Positions 1-7,435 of a stretch of 7,533 bases of DNA are shown piece by piece. The stretch spans positions 1-7,533 of the forward strand of contig JALRDC010000025.1 in the NCBI GenBank assembly GCA_023262245.1, in the 5' to 3' direction. This stretch comes from Flavobacteriaceae bacterium (GTDB lineage Bacteria > Bacteroidota > Bacteroidia > Flavobacteriales > Flavobacteriaceae). Both the position numbers and the translations under genes were made by a program. Under the pieces are notes generated by a model. The model saw nothing but the letters and a program-made list of their open reading frames with translations. It was not told the origin of the DNA and ran no database searches. Within the stretch, counting starts at the first letter, position 1, and every line of letters starts with the position of its first letter.

Positions 1-1021
1 AGGTTTTGCACTTTGGAATACTAAATACGGAGACTTAAATGCCGTTAAAAATTCTAAAGCAAAGCGTGACGTGCTTACTCCATTTGTAGAAGAAGTACGA
101 GAGAAAAATTTGAAACTTGGACTGTATTTCTCACTTCCAGATTGGTCTTATGAAGATTATACCCACCACACCAAAATCAAAATGCGTTATCAAATCAAGG
201 AAGCGCCTAAAAGATGGGGGAAATACCTTAAATATATGAATGGACAATTGGAAGAATTAAAAAAGAACTATGCTCCTGATCTTTGGTGGTTTGATGGAGA
301 TTGGGAACATACTGCCCAAGAATGGGAGGTGGATCAAATAAAAACGCGTTTGACAGAAAACAGTCCTCAGGTCATCTTTAACTCAAGACTCAACGGAAAT
401 GGAGACTATGAAACCCCTGAAATTGGAATTCCTGTAAAACGTCCTGAAGCAAAATATTGGGAGCTTTGTGTCACTATGAATGACTCTTGGGGCTTTCAAA
501 AAAATGATGACAACTACAAAACTCCTCTTCAAATTATTGACCTTTTGGTTGATTGTATAAGTAAAGGAGGAAATTTATTGTTAGATATAGGACCAAAGGC
601 AGACGGGACCATACCAAAAGAACAACAACATCTTTTAAAAGAATTAGGAAAATGGACACAAAAACACAGCGCAGCAATTTACGGAACGCGACAGGGGATT
701 CCATACGATCATTTTTATGGTCCCAGTGCACTCTCCAAAGACAAAAAAACGCTTTTTCTTTATGTACGGGATATCCCTAAAGATGGAAAAATCGTCTTAA
801 AAGGAATCAACAATAAAATTAATGTAGCCTATGTCCTAGGACAAGGAAGCATGCTTGAACAAGAAACCATCTGCAAAGTTTACTGGAACAAATATCCTGG
901 GATCACTTATATAGAAATTCCTAAAGAAACCTTGGATCCATACTACACCGTTATCGCTTTAAGCCTCGACGGGACTATTGACTTATTTGGAACAAAGACT
1001 GGAGCCATCGAACAAAATTAA
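1..1021 (+). CDS. Alpha-L-fucosidase, GH29 family (5' end cut by window edge)
   Basis: Predicted exo-acting GH29 enzyme that releases alpha-L-fucose from glycans by a retaining mechanism. The frame is open from base 2 to the TAA at 1019-1021, giving 339 visible residues. The GTG at 71 is not the real start, because coding similarity continues upstream (GFALWNTKYGDLNAVKNSKA, the segment that follows the conserved HHDG motif of the family). The WWFDG motif holds the expected nucleophile Asp at codon 293-295. Further GH29 landmarks are YETPE (Glu at 419-421), YWELCVTMNDSWGF (Glu at 461-463) and GGNLLLDIGPKADGTIP; the NDSWG type of motif favours the GH29-A group. I cannot say which Glu is the acid/base, as this varies in the family. 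The last ~110 residues fit the C-terminal beta-sandwich. Roughly 100 or more N-terminal residues, including any signal peptide, lie outside. The next gene starts 8 bases downstream, so the two are probably co-transcribed. Confidence 0.93.
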   Translation, partial: GFALWNTKYGDLNAVKNSKAKRDVLTPFVEEVREKNLKLGLYFSLPDWSYEDYTHHTKIKMRYQIKEAPKRWGKYLKYMNGQLEELKKNYAPDLWWFDGDWEHTAQEWEVDQIKTRLTENSPQVIFNSRLNGNGDYETPEIGIPVKRPEAKYWELCVTMNDSWGFQKNDDNYKTPLQIIDLLVDCISKGGNLLLDIGPKADGTIPKEQQHLLKELGKWTQKHSAAIYGTRQGIPYDHFYGPSALSKDKKTLFLYVRDIPKDGKIVLKGINNKINVAYVLGQGSMLEQETICKVYWNKYPGITYIEIPKETLDPYYTVIALSLDGTIDLFGTKTGAIEQN

Positions 1022-1029
1022 ATTGATTT

Positions 1030-2259
1030 ATGCTAAAGCGAAGAGCAACTCTGAAAAGGAGTTTTCTTGTAATCTTAATAATACAATTATCTGCTTGTAC
1101 CCAAAAAGTTAATGACCCATTTGAAATTACAGCACTCCCCATTGATGCAAAAATACATGGAGAACTTCTCACGGGTCCCTCCGTATTAAATGACCCCAAC
1201 CGATTTGTTTGGGGAGCTAATGTGATTAAGGGAAAAGACGGACGCTATCACATGTTGTACAATACATTTGACGCTGGAGATAGTTTACCTGAATTTACCG
1301 AGAATTGGGTTTTAGGATCAAAAATTGCTTATGCTGTATCCGACTATCCCGACAGGGATTTTAAATTTAAAAAAATCATTCTTCAAGGGGCTGCAAAAGA
1401 GGGAAATCCTACTGCATGGGATGCTCAAATGGTTACCAACCCACATATCAAACGCTTCAATGATACCTTTTATTTGTATTATGTTGGATCGGTAGATCCT
1501 AAAACACTTCCAAAATATGAAAGCCTTGGTGAGATCACTAAACGAAATCGGGTGCAACAGTTTCAACAAATTGGGGTCCTCTCTTTTAATTCTTTTGAAG
1601 ACTTATTGGCAGGTAATTTTATCAGACCCTCCGCTCCAATACTCTCACCCAGAACTCGAGTAAAGAAGAATCATGTTGTACACCCTTCTCCGCAAGGCAT
1701 GCTCCCCTTACCCGATAATATAATTGTTACCAATCCTGCTGTAGTCTACCGCCCAAGTGACAACAAGTACCTTTTGTTTTTTAAGGGAAATCTTTACGAT
1801 CCAAATTGGAGAGGCGTTCATGGTGTTGCTATTTCCGATACCCCAACGGGACCCTTTCAGCCAAGAGATACTTTTGTCTTTGATGTACCACTAAAAGATG
1901 GTAGATTGGCTTCGGCAGAAGATCCCTTTGTATGGTATCACTCAAAACGAAAACTATTTTATGCCATAATAAAAGACTTTTCTGGGAAGATAACAGAAGC
2001 TGATCCTGGTCTTGCTATCCTAAATTCCAAAGATGGAATCCATTGGACCAAGCCGAAAAACTCACTATTTATGAAAAAAAGCTTGCTCTTAAAATCTGGG
2101 GAAGAAGTTTCCGTTAACAGACTTGAACGACCTTTTATGTTGGTTGATCCAATTGGAAACCCTTTGGTGTTTTTTGCTGCATGTTCCCTAATTGATATCA
2201 ATCCAACAAATAAAGGAGCTTCTTTTAATGTCCATATTCCTGTTTTAGTAAACCGTTAA
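1030..2259 (+). CDS. Lipoprotein, GH43-like five-bladed beta-propeller glycoside hydrolase
   Basis: Probable exo-acting glycosidase of the GH43/GH117-like beta-propeller superfamily; substrate unknown. The 409-residue protein starts with a lipoprotein signal: basic MLKRRATLKR, a hydrophobic stretch, then lipobox LSAC with Cys23, so it should be membrane-anchored. An in-frame TGA at 1024-1026 makes the ATG at 1030 the first possible ATG start. Blade-like segments recur: WGANVIKGKDGRYHMLYN (61-78), WDAQMVTNPHI (130-140) with FNDTFYLYYVG, TNPAVVYRPSDNKYLLFFKG (234-253), AEDPFVWYHSKRKLFYAI (296-313) and RLERPFMLVDPIGNPLVFF (364-382). Candidate acidic catalytic residues are Asp131, Glu297/Asp298 and Glu366 in the LERP motif, by analogy with the three-acid site of GH43; this is inferred, not proven. 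It follows the fucosidase by 8 bases and probably acts on the same glycan. It is too divergent for me to name a substrate or subfamily, and a related propeller phosphorylase (GH130) is a less likely alternative. Confidence 0.75.
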   Translation: MLKRRATLKRSFLVILIIQLSACTQKVNDPFEITALPIDAKIHGELLTGPSVLNDPNRFVWGANVIKGKDGRYHMLYNTFDAGDSLPEFTENWVLGSKIAYAVSDYPDRDFKFKKIILQGAAKEGNPTAWDAQMVTNPHIKRFNDTFYLYYVGSVDPKTLPKYESLGEITKRNRVQQFQQIGVLSFNSFEDLLAGNFIRPSAPILSPRTRVKKNHVVHPSPQGMLPLPDNIIVTNPAVVYRPSDNKYLLFFKGNLYDPNWRGVHGVAISDTPTGPFQPRDTFVFDVPLKDGRLASAEDPFVWYHSKRKLFYAIIKDFSGKITEADPGLAILNSKDGIHWTKPKNSLFMKKSLLLKSGEEVSVNRLERPFMLVDPIGNPLVFFAACSLIDINPTNKGASFNVHIPVLVNR

Positions 2260-2263
2260 TCTG

Positions 2264-2283
2264 AAAGTTGGCGGCCCTACTTT
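2264..2283. terminator. Weak hairpin at the convergent junction, possible bidirectional terminator
   Basis: AAAGT at 2264-2268 pairs with ACTTT at 2279-2283. After a T-T mismatch, GG (2270-2271) pairs with CC (2276-2277) around the loop CGGC. On the + strand it is followed by AATCTTTTT. The position between two convergent stop codons (2259 and 2277) is where a shared terminator would be expected, but the stem is short, and it overlaps the last codons of the sulfatase gene. Confidence 0.3.
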
Positions 2284-3794
2284 AATCTTTTTATAGAATC
2301 CAATGTTCGTATAAGCTCCACTAGTTTTTGAGGTGCTTCATTAGAGAGATCAACTGCTTCTGTAAGATCATTTTCTAAATTGAATAAGCGCTCTTGTGAT
2401 GTTCCCGCTACTGTTTTAACAGATGAAGGGCGAGAAAAACCTCCTGACCCAAGTTTTTCAATTAATTTCCACTTTCCTTTTCTAAGTGCAAAATGACCAT
2501 TCGAAGAATGATGAACAATAGCATTGATTTTAGGAATGTGATCAAGCTCAACCAGCTCTTTAAAGATACTATAGCTGTCGATGGCTTTTGAGGAAGTTCC
2601 AAAATACTCTGCCATGGTAGCATAAAAATTTGCCAGGGTATTGGGATTATCACTTATACTTCCTGCTTTAATTTTTCCAGGCCATCGTACAATAAAAGGA
2701 ATGCGGTGTCCTCCATCGTAAATGTCTCCCTTCATTCCTTTTAAGTTTCCAGCAGCTTTGTGTCCATATGCTTTGATATACTTTTCTTTCCAGTAGGGGC
2801 CATTATCACTAGCAAAGACAATTAGGGTTTCTTCTTTTAAGCCCAACTCATCAATATAAGAAATCAATGCACCTACTTGATTGTCAACCATACTGACAAA
2901 GTCACCATACATCCCAGCTTCCGAAATATCTTTTGATTGTTTTTTCGGAACCCAAGGCGTATGTGGGGCTGCCAACGGTAGATATAAGAAGAATGGAGTC
3001 CGGTCGTCTTTTGCTTTGTTTATAAACGTTTTTGCTTTACGAATAAAAGAAGGTAGGACTTCATAAAAATCAAAGCCCTTTGCCATAGGACCAGGACGCC
3101 AAAAAGCACCGTCATAATCAGCCTCTAAATTACTCCCTGGGGTATAATCGCTAACTACTTGAGTAAACTTTTCATTTTCTATATATACATAAGGTGGAAT
3201 ATCAAGTGACGCTGGAATGATATAGCTGTAATCAAACCCAATGTTGTGAGGTCCTCTTTTTGGAGGTTTTGAAAAATCAATCACTTTCTCATTGTAATCA
3301 ATGATTAGCCCAAATTTATTTTTATTGACTTGACTGCTATCATAGGGGGTTTTAAGTACCCAATCTAACCCCAAATGCCATTTCCCAATTACTGCTGTTT
3401 GATAGCCCATTCTTTTAAAAAGTTTTGGGAGCGTTTCTTGATTCTCTCCAATCATTAAGGGTCCGTAACTCCATAACACTCCCTTTTTTAATGGTGTTCG
3501 CCAAGCGTATTCTCCTGTAAGAATACTATAACGCGTAGGTGTACAAACCGATGAAGTAGAATGCATGTCTGTAAATCGCATCCCCTCATCAGCCAGTTTG
3601 TTTAAATAGGGTGTGTTAATTTTTGATTCGGAATTATAACTTGATAAGTCTCCATAACCAAGGTCGTCCGCTAAAATATAAATCACATTTGGGTCTTTTT
3701 TATGGTTCTCCTGCTTACAGCCAAAGAAAAAGAATGTAACTAAAATCAATATACAAAATTGGATCCCGGTGTGCGCTCTTAAAGGTGTAATCAT
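2277..3794 (-). CDS. S1-family (formylglycine-dependent) sulfatase, lipoprotein
   Basis: Predicted sulfatase that hydrolyses sulfate esters, most likely on a carbohydrate, in the periplasm or at the cell surface. The 505 residues match the usual family length. The N-terminus has a hydrophobic run ending in FFFFGC, giving a probable lipidated Cys26; Phe at -3 is slightly atypical for a lipobox. LADDLGYGD (41-49) supplies the metal-binding Asp43/Asp44. CTPTR at 84-88 is the C-x-P-x-R signature whose Cys84 is converted to formylglycine. Other expected site residues are Lys138/His140 in GKWH, His278 in APHTP, Asp330/Asn331 in SDNG, and the lysine(s) of LKGMKGDIYDGGHRIP (351-366). The site looks intact. 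An in-frame TAA two codons upstream fixes the ATG as the first possible start. It lies 45 bases after the DUF885 lipoprotein gene and is probably its co-transcribed partner. Maturation needs a formylglycine-generating enzyme not encoded here. The sulfated substrate and S1 subfamily cannot be read from sequence alone; a fucose-containing glycan is suggested by the facing fucosidase. Confidence 0.93.
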   Translation of the reverse strand: MITPLRAHTGIQFCILILVTFFFFGCKQENHKKDPNVIYILADDLGYGDLSSYNSESKINTPYLNKLADEGMRFTDMHSTSSVCTPTRYSILTGEYAWRTPLKKGVLWSYGPLMIGENQETLPKLFKRMGYQTAVIGKWHLGLDWVLKTPYDSSQVNKNKFGLIIDYNEKVIDFSKPPKRGPHNIGFDYSYIIPASLDIPPYVYIENEKFTQVVSDYTPGSNLEADYDGAFWRPGPMAKGFDFYEVLPSFIRKAKTFINKAKDDRTPFFLYLPLAAPHTPWVPKKQSKDISEAGMYGDFVSMVDNQVGALISYIDELGLKEETLIVFASDNGPYWKEKYIKAYGHKAAGNLKGMKGDIYDGGHRIPFIVRWPGKIKAGSISDNPNTLANFYATMAEYFGTSSKAIDSYSIFKELVELDHIPKINAIVHHSSNGHFALRKGKWKLIEKLGSGGFSRPSSVKTVAGTSQERLFNLENDLTEAVDLSNEAPQKLVELIRTLDSIKRLK

Positions 3795-3809
3795 GAATTA
3801 ATTTTGAAG

Positions 3810-3837
3810 TTAGTTTGTAAGGGTTTCATTAGTTTGT
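3810..3837. repeat. Two 9-bp direct repeats, 19-bp period, in front of the sulfatase gene
   Basis: TTAGTTTGT occurs at 3810-3818 and again at 3829-3837 (ACAAACTAA on the - strand), separated by 10 bases. Both copies lie inside the 45-base gap between the DUF885 stop and the sulfatase start. A period near two helical turns would suit a dimeric DNA-binding regulator or two tandem contacts, but chance occurrence in AT-rich DNA is possible. No clear Bacteroidota promoter is seen in the sulfatase direction. Confidence 0.45.
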
Positions 3838-3839
3838 TG

Positions 3840-5654
3840 CTATCGTTGTGTTTCTATCCAGTTTTCAATTTTTTGTTCTAACAAAACCAAGGGGAGGCTT
3901 CCTGAATTCAGAACTTGATTATGAAATTCTCTCACATCGAAATTCTTTCCAAGTTTCATTTCTGCTTCCGTTCTTAGCTCTCTTATTTTAATTTGTCCCA
4001 TTTTATAGGACAATGCCTGCCCTGGAGTAGCCATATACCGTTCAATTTCCGCAATAATGGATTCTTTTGACGCCGCCTCATTATCTAAAGAATACTGAAT
4101 GGCTTGTTCGCGGGTCCATCCCTTACTATGCATTCCCGTATCCACTACCAGGCGAATGGCTCTGTGCATTTCCATACTCAACATTCCAAAATATTGAATT
4201 GGGTCTTCATAAAGGCCTAATTCTTTTCCTAAAGACTCGGCATAGAGTGCCCATCCTTCTACAAACACTCCCATACTTTCAGGATGTAAAAACTTGGGTA
4301 ATTCTTTGTTTTCCTGTTGTAAAGAAAGTTGATAATGATGGCCCGGGATTGCTTCGTGAAGAAATAATGCTTCATCAGAAAATTTATTGTATTTCGCTAT
4401 ATCGGGAATAGGAACGTAAAAAATTCCTGGCCTTGAGGCGTCCTTTGTTCCTGGAACGTATTCTGCACTTGCCGAAGCTTCTCTAAAAGCCTCTGTTCTT
4501 CTCACTACAAAGCTTGCTTTAGGTTGTAGTTCAAATACTTGATCAAATTTTTCATTAATTTTTTCTTTTATGCGGATAAAATTATCTATTACCTCTTGAG
4601 GTTCTTTAAAGGGCATCTGTTCGGGACTTTTTCGGATGAATTCAAAAAATGCTTTAATATTACCTTTAAACCCTATTTTGTTTTTTGCTGCTTCCATTTC
4701 GACTAAGATTCGTTTTACTTCTTCTTTTCCTAGTTCGTGGATTTGATCAGCGGTTAAGTTTGTAGTGGTATGCAATTTTATAAGGTAATCATAGGTCTCT
4801 TTTCCTTTTGGTAAGGCTTCAAATCCTGCGGTTGCTCTGCAAGCGGGCAAATACTCCTCTACTAAAAAACGTTTGAGTTTAGCGTATTTGGGTCTCAGCT
4901 TATTCGTAATCATCTTGGCGTATTCTTGTGCCAAACGATTTCGTTGTTTAGAGTCAATTCCCTCAGGCATGGATTGTATTGGTCTGTAAAAAAGGTGGTC
5001 AGAAATCGGTTTAGAAATGAATTCCTCTAGTTGATCAATGGTTTTTTGTGTAAGAACTGAGGGGAGCACAATATTTTTAGTCATACCCTCTTTCATCATG
5101 GAAATAGAGGTGTCAAGAAAAACCATGTAATCGTCTATCCTTTTTAACCAATCCTCATAATCTTTTACGGTATTGAATGGATGTACACTTCCTCCTGCTC
5201 CTAATTGAGCAACATATAAATGCAATGACTGTATTTGTGTTAAGGGCATTAACTCAAAGCTGGGTAAATTGTACATGGGTGAAGTGACCACCACAATAGG
5301 ACTTTGTAAGCCCTTCAATTTCATTTCACAATCCCATTTCATCACGTTCATGCTTAACTGATCTGGCTTAGATAATTTAGATTCATCTAATTCATTCAAA
5401 CGATTTAAAAAGCTTGTGTATTCCTCTACTAACTCTTTTTGATACGTATCTGAAATATAATTTGCTATATAATCATTGTATTCAAAGTTCCCTCCCTTTG
5501 TTGCTTCAATAGGATTAATCCGGTCTTTAAATTGATAGTACTCCTCAAAAATTGTTGAAAGGGTGGTTGCTGTGGGAGTTTTACTGGTTGAGGTTTCTTG
5601 TTTACAACTGCTTATCAACAGTAAAAGAAGAATCACTTTTTGCATTTGTCTCAT
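3840..5654 (-). CDS. DUF885 family lipoprotein, putative zinc metallopeptidase
   Basis: Member of the DUF885 family, which is placed with the metallopeptidase-like (MA/zincin) proteins; the natural substrate is not known to me. The 604 residues begin with a lipoprotein signal (MRQMQK, a Leu-rich stretch, lipobox ISSC with Cys17), followed by a Ser/Thr-rich linker to about residue 33. The C-terminal half carries the family landmarks: HEAIPGHH at 433-440, FVEGWALYAESLGKELGLY (464-482), RAIRLVVDTGMHSKGWTREQA (498-518), and MATPGQALSYKMGQIKI (541-557). His433, Glu434, His439/440, Glu466 and His509 are plausible metal or catalytic residues, inferred from conservation rather than a structure. TAG lies two codons upstream of the chosen ATG; Met4 is an alternative start that would leave only one Lys before the hydrophobic segment, so the first Met is preferred. 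It is preceded 81 bases upstream by a divergent paralogue and followed after 45 bases by the sulfatase, suggesting one operon. A cell-envelope peptidase role is likely but unproven. Confidence 0.9.
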   Translation of the reverse strand: MRQMQKVILLLLLISSCKQETSTSKTPTATTLSTIFEEYYQFKDRINPIEATKGGNFEYNDYIANYISDTYQKELVEEYTSFLNRLNELDESKLSKPDQLSMNVMKWDCEMKLKGLQSPIVVVTSPMYNLPSFELMPLTQIQSLHLYVAQLGAGGSVHPFNTVKDYEDWLKRIDDYMVFLDTSISMMKEGMTKNIVLPSVLTQKTIDQLEEFISKPISDHLFYRPIQSMPEGIDSKQRNRLAQEYAKMITNKLRPKYAKLKRFLVEEYLPACRATAGFEALPKGKETYDYLIKLHTTTNLTADQIHELGKEEVKRILVEMEAAKNKIGFKGNIKAFFEFIRKSPEQMPFKEPQEVIDNFIRIKEKINEKFDQVFELQPKASFVVRRTEAFREASASAEYVPGTKDASRPGIFYVPIPDIAKYNKFSDEALFLHEAIPGHHYQLSLQQENKELPKFLHPESMGVFVEGWALYAESLGKELGLYEDPIQYFGMLSMEMHRAIRLVVDTGMHSKGWTREQAIQYSLDNEAASKESIIAEIERYMATPGQALSYKMGQIKIRELRTEAEMKLGKNFDVREFHNQVLNSGSLPLVLLEQKIENWIETQR

Positions 5655-5685
5655 TTTCTAAAATTTAAGAGGTTGTGTTAGATAT

Positions 5686-5693
5686 CAAATTTG
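5686..5693 (-). promoter_or_regulatory. Possible Bacteroidota -7-like element upstream of the DUF885 lipoprotein gene
   Basis: CAAATTTG on the - strand matches 7 of 8 positions of the Bacteroidota -7 consensus TAnnTTTG and lies 31 bases before the ATG at 5654. No TTTG or TTG box is seen at the usual spacing upstream: the nearest TTTG, in the 5721-5732 palindrome, is 27 bases away. The element is itself palindromic and the region is AT-rich, so this is a weak call. If real, it would give the DUF885 lipoprotein and the sulfatase an internal promoter. Confidence 0.18.
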
Positions 5694-5720
5694 CATGAAT
5701 CGTTTTCCTTTAGTCCTTTT

Positions 5721-5732
5721 CCAAAGCTTTGG
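5721..5732. repeat. Perfect 12-bp palindrome between the two DUF885-type genes
   Basis: CCAAAGCTTTGG is identical to its reverse complement and sits three bases beyond the stop codon (5736-5738) of the upstream DUF885-like gene. It could be an operator-like dyad. As a hairpin it could form only about four base pairs around an AGCT loop and has no U-run after it on the - strand, so a terminator role is unlikely. Confidence 0.4.
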
Positions 5733-5735
5733 TTT

Positions 5736-7400
5736 CTAATCTAAGGGTGTAAAAGCCGTTGTAATAGCATGGAGTTGAGAAGGATCTTGAGTCATTTCCC
5801 ATCTTCCAAGTGAGACAGGAATATTTCCTATGCTGTTTAAAGTATCAAAAAAAGACTTTAATGAAAATTCCTTTTCTTGATCCTTTGCAACTTCCATCAT
5901 CATTTCTTCTATAAGATATTTTCCTGTGATATAACTGGTTCCATATCCTGGTTGTCTGAGATAGAGCTGTTGCTCAAAAAGCAATAGTTCTTTTTCAGTT
6001 TTCATCCATCCTCTGGGGGTATATTCAGAGTGGATTTTTCCTGCATCCTCCATAGGTATAAGATTTGCATGAGCATATAGGAACCCCAAGCCTCGTGCCG
6101 CTCTTTGAGCAATCAGTATGTATACAATTTCTCTGGCCCTTGGATTTTGGTCATAAAGACCTGCATGCATAAACATTTCTTCTACCGCTGTGGCTAAACC
6201 CTCATTTCTAGAGTCAAAAATATTATATAATAGCGCTTTTTCTCGAATCGGATTTTTATGTGGGCTTACTAGCATTCGTTCCAGTTCAAACCAATGGTAG
6301 AAATGAGAGAAAAGGGGTTTTGGATCTAAATGTGCTGTAATCCAGAAAAAATTTCTTTTCTCAGCGGGAATGAAACTCCCTAGATGAGGTTCTAAAGCTT
6401 TAGAAAAATACTCTTTTACCGTAACAATTTCGTTTTGATCCAAAAAAGTCAATAATTCCTTGGCTGCTTTCTCTGCTAGGAGGGTGTACGATTCTGGTGA
6501 GTCTGCGGGAATTAACTCGGGAAGAGCTCTGTTTCTGTGTTCTTCCAATTTTAAGGAGGACCACGCTCTAGCTAATTCTCTTTTTAATAAAAGAACCTCG
6601 TCTTCCCAGCTTAAGGGGACTAAATGTACATTTTGTTGATACCAAGTGTAATGCTCTTTTCCAATACCTGAGGGCCCTGTTTTTTTTAAGGCTTGCTGCT
6701 TCAGCCAGTTAACAAATTCATTTGTCGAACTTTTAGCCTTTTCAATTTGTGTTACAAGTTTGTTGTCTTGAGCTACTTTGGGTTTGAGTAAGATCCTCTC
6801 TAAAATTAGAATTTGATTTTCAATATCTCTTATTCCAGCAATCCAAAGATCTTTTGCATTACCCGTAAGGTTGTTCATTGCCTGCCGATTAAAATTGGGG
6901 ATCTTTTTTATTGCAGAAAGCAACTTTTTGCGGTCTTGTTGGCTTAAGGGAAAATCATACTGCCACAATTCGATCACAAAATGAGAGGTAGGTCCTTCAT
7001 GGGCAGGAACATCACTTTTATCAGTCCAAATGGCTTTGTAAAAAGCAGGATCGCGTTGCCACGGTTTTAAAATTTTATAATTGAACATATATCCATTCAT
7101 CTCTGCCCAAAGAAGGTGCCAATCTACCTTTTCTTGAGTTGTCCATCCCTCTTTAGAAAGGGTTTCTAATCGTTCTCTTAAACTTTGATATGCGGCAAAA
7201 CGTTGATCAAATGTCTTTTGTGAATAATCTGGAACTCCATCTACTTCGGGAGGGACTTCAAAGACCCTCCATGCTTTGAATAAAGTTTCAAGTTCATCGT
7301 TTGTTGTTTGTGCATGAATAAGATTACAAAAGATAAGACCTAAAATAATTAGTCGTTTTTGAACTCTTTTGAACGTGTGATTTTGAATGGTGTAAAACAT
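5736..7400 (-). CDS. Secreted DUF885-like protein with a non-canonical active-site region
   Basis: Divergent DUF885-type protein of 554 residues; function unknown. The N-terminus (MFYTIQNHTFKRVQKR, then a hydrophobic stretch) looks like a signal peptidase I signal with cleavage after the HA at 29-30; no lipobox is present, so it should be soluble in the periplasm or secreted. The C-terminal half lines up by eye with its neighbour: SRNEGLATAVEEMFMHAGLYD (397-417) with VEGWALYAESLGKELGLY, AQRAARGLGFLYAHA (431-445) with the RAIRLVVDTGMH segment, RQPGYGTSYITGKYLIEE (482-499) with ATPGQALSYKMGQIKI, and SFFDTLNSIGNIPVSL (516-531) with EFHNQVLNSGSLPLVL. In place of HEAIPGHH it has HFYHWFE (366-372), so the usual catalytic signature is missing. 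It may be a pseudo-enzyme or may bind metal with a different residue set. In-frame TAA TAA just upstream (four codons before) fixes the ATG. It begins 35 bases after the RidA-like gene and precedes the canonical DUF885 gene by 81 bases. No frameshift or stop interrupts it, so it appears maintained. Confidence 0.82.
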   Translation of the reverse strand: MFYTIQNHTFKRVQKRLIILGLIFCNLIHAQTTNDELETLFKAWRVFEVPPEVDGVPDYSQKTFDQRFAAYQSLRERLETLSKEGWTTQEKVDWHLLWAEMNGYMFNYKILKPWQRDPAFYKAIWTDKSDVPAHEGPTSHFVIELWQYDFPLSQQDRKKLLSAIKKIPNFNRQAMNNLTGNAKDLWIAGIRDIENQILILERILLKPKVAQDNKLVTQIEKAKSSTNEFVNWLKQQALKKTGPSGIGKEHYTWYQQNVHLVPLSWEDEVLLLKRELARAWSSLKLEEHRNRALPELIPADSPESYTLLAEKAAKELLTFLDQNEIVTVKEYFSKALEPHLGSFIPAEKRNFFWITAHLDPKPLFSHFYHWFELERMLVSPHKNPIREKALLYNIFDSRNEGLATAVEEMFMHAGLYDQNPRAREIVYILIAQRAARGLGFLYAHANLIPMEDAGKIHSEYTPRGWMKTEKELLLFEQQLYLRQPGYGTSYITGKYLIEEMMMEVAKDQEKEFSLKSFFDTLNSIGNIPVSLGRWEMTQDPSQLHAITTAFTPLD

Positions 7401-7435
7401 CTTCTTTCGGTTTTATTAAACTGTTTTTAGAAACA

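Noticed and set aside
71..73. GTG as the start codon of the fucosidase gene.
   Set aside because: The frame stays open to the left window edge and encodes recognisable GH29 sequence before this codon, so the gene is truncated by the window rather than starting here.
1030..1098. Surface-export signal (Bacteroidota LES type) after the lipid-bearing cysteines of the three lipoproteins.
   Set aside because: The residues after Cys are TQKVND, KQENHK and KQETST. The last two share KQE, but none clearly matches the acidic LES consensus known for related genera, so surface location is left open.
4067..4411. A 114-codon open frame on the + strand.
   Set aside because: It lies antisense inside the DUF885 gene, across the conserved HEAIPGHH region, and its translation shows no recognisable domain; it is best explained as a by-product of the conserved opposite strand.
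5721..5732. The 12-bp palindrome as an intrinsic terminator after the DUF885-like gene.
   Set aside because: It can form only a short stem with a small loop and is followed on the - strand by AAAAGG rather than a U-run.
6680..6687. Run of eight T (A8 on the coding strand) in the DUF885-like gene as a phase-variation or frameshift site.
   Set aside because: It encodes part of Leu-Lys-Lys-Thr in an intact frame, and such runs are common in AT-rich genomes; there is no sign of an alternative frame product.
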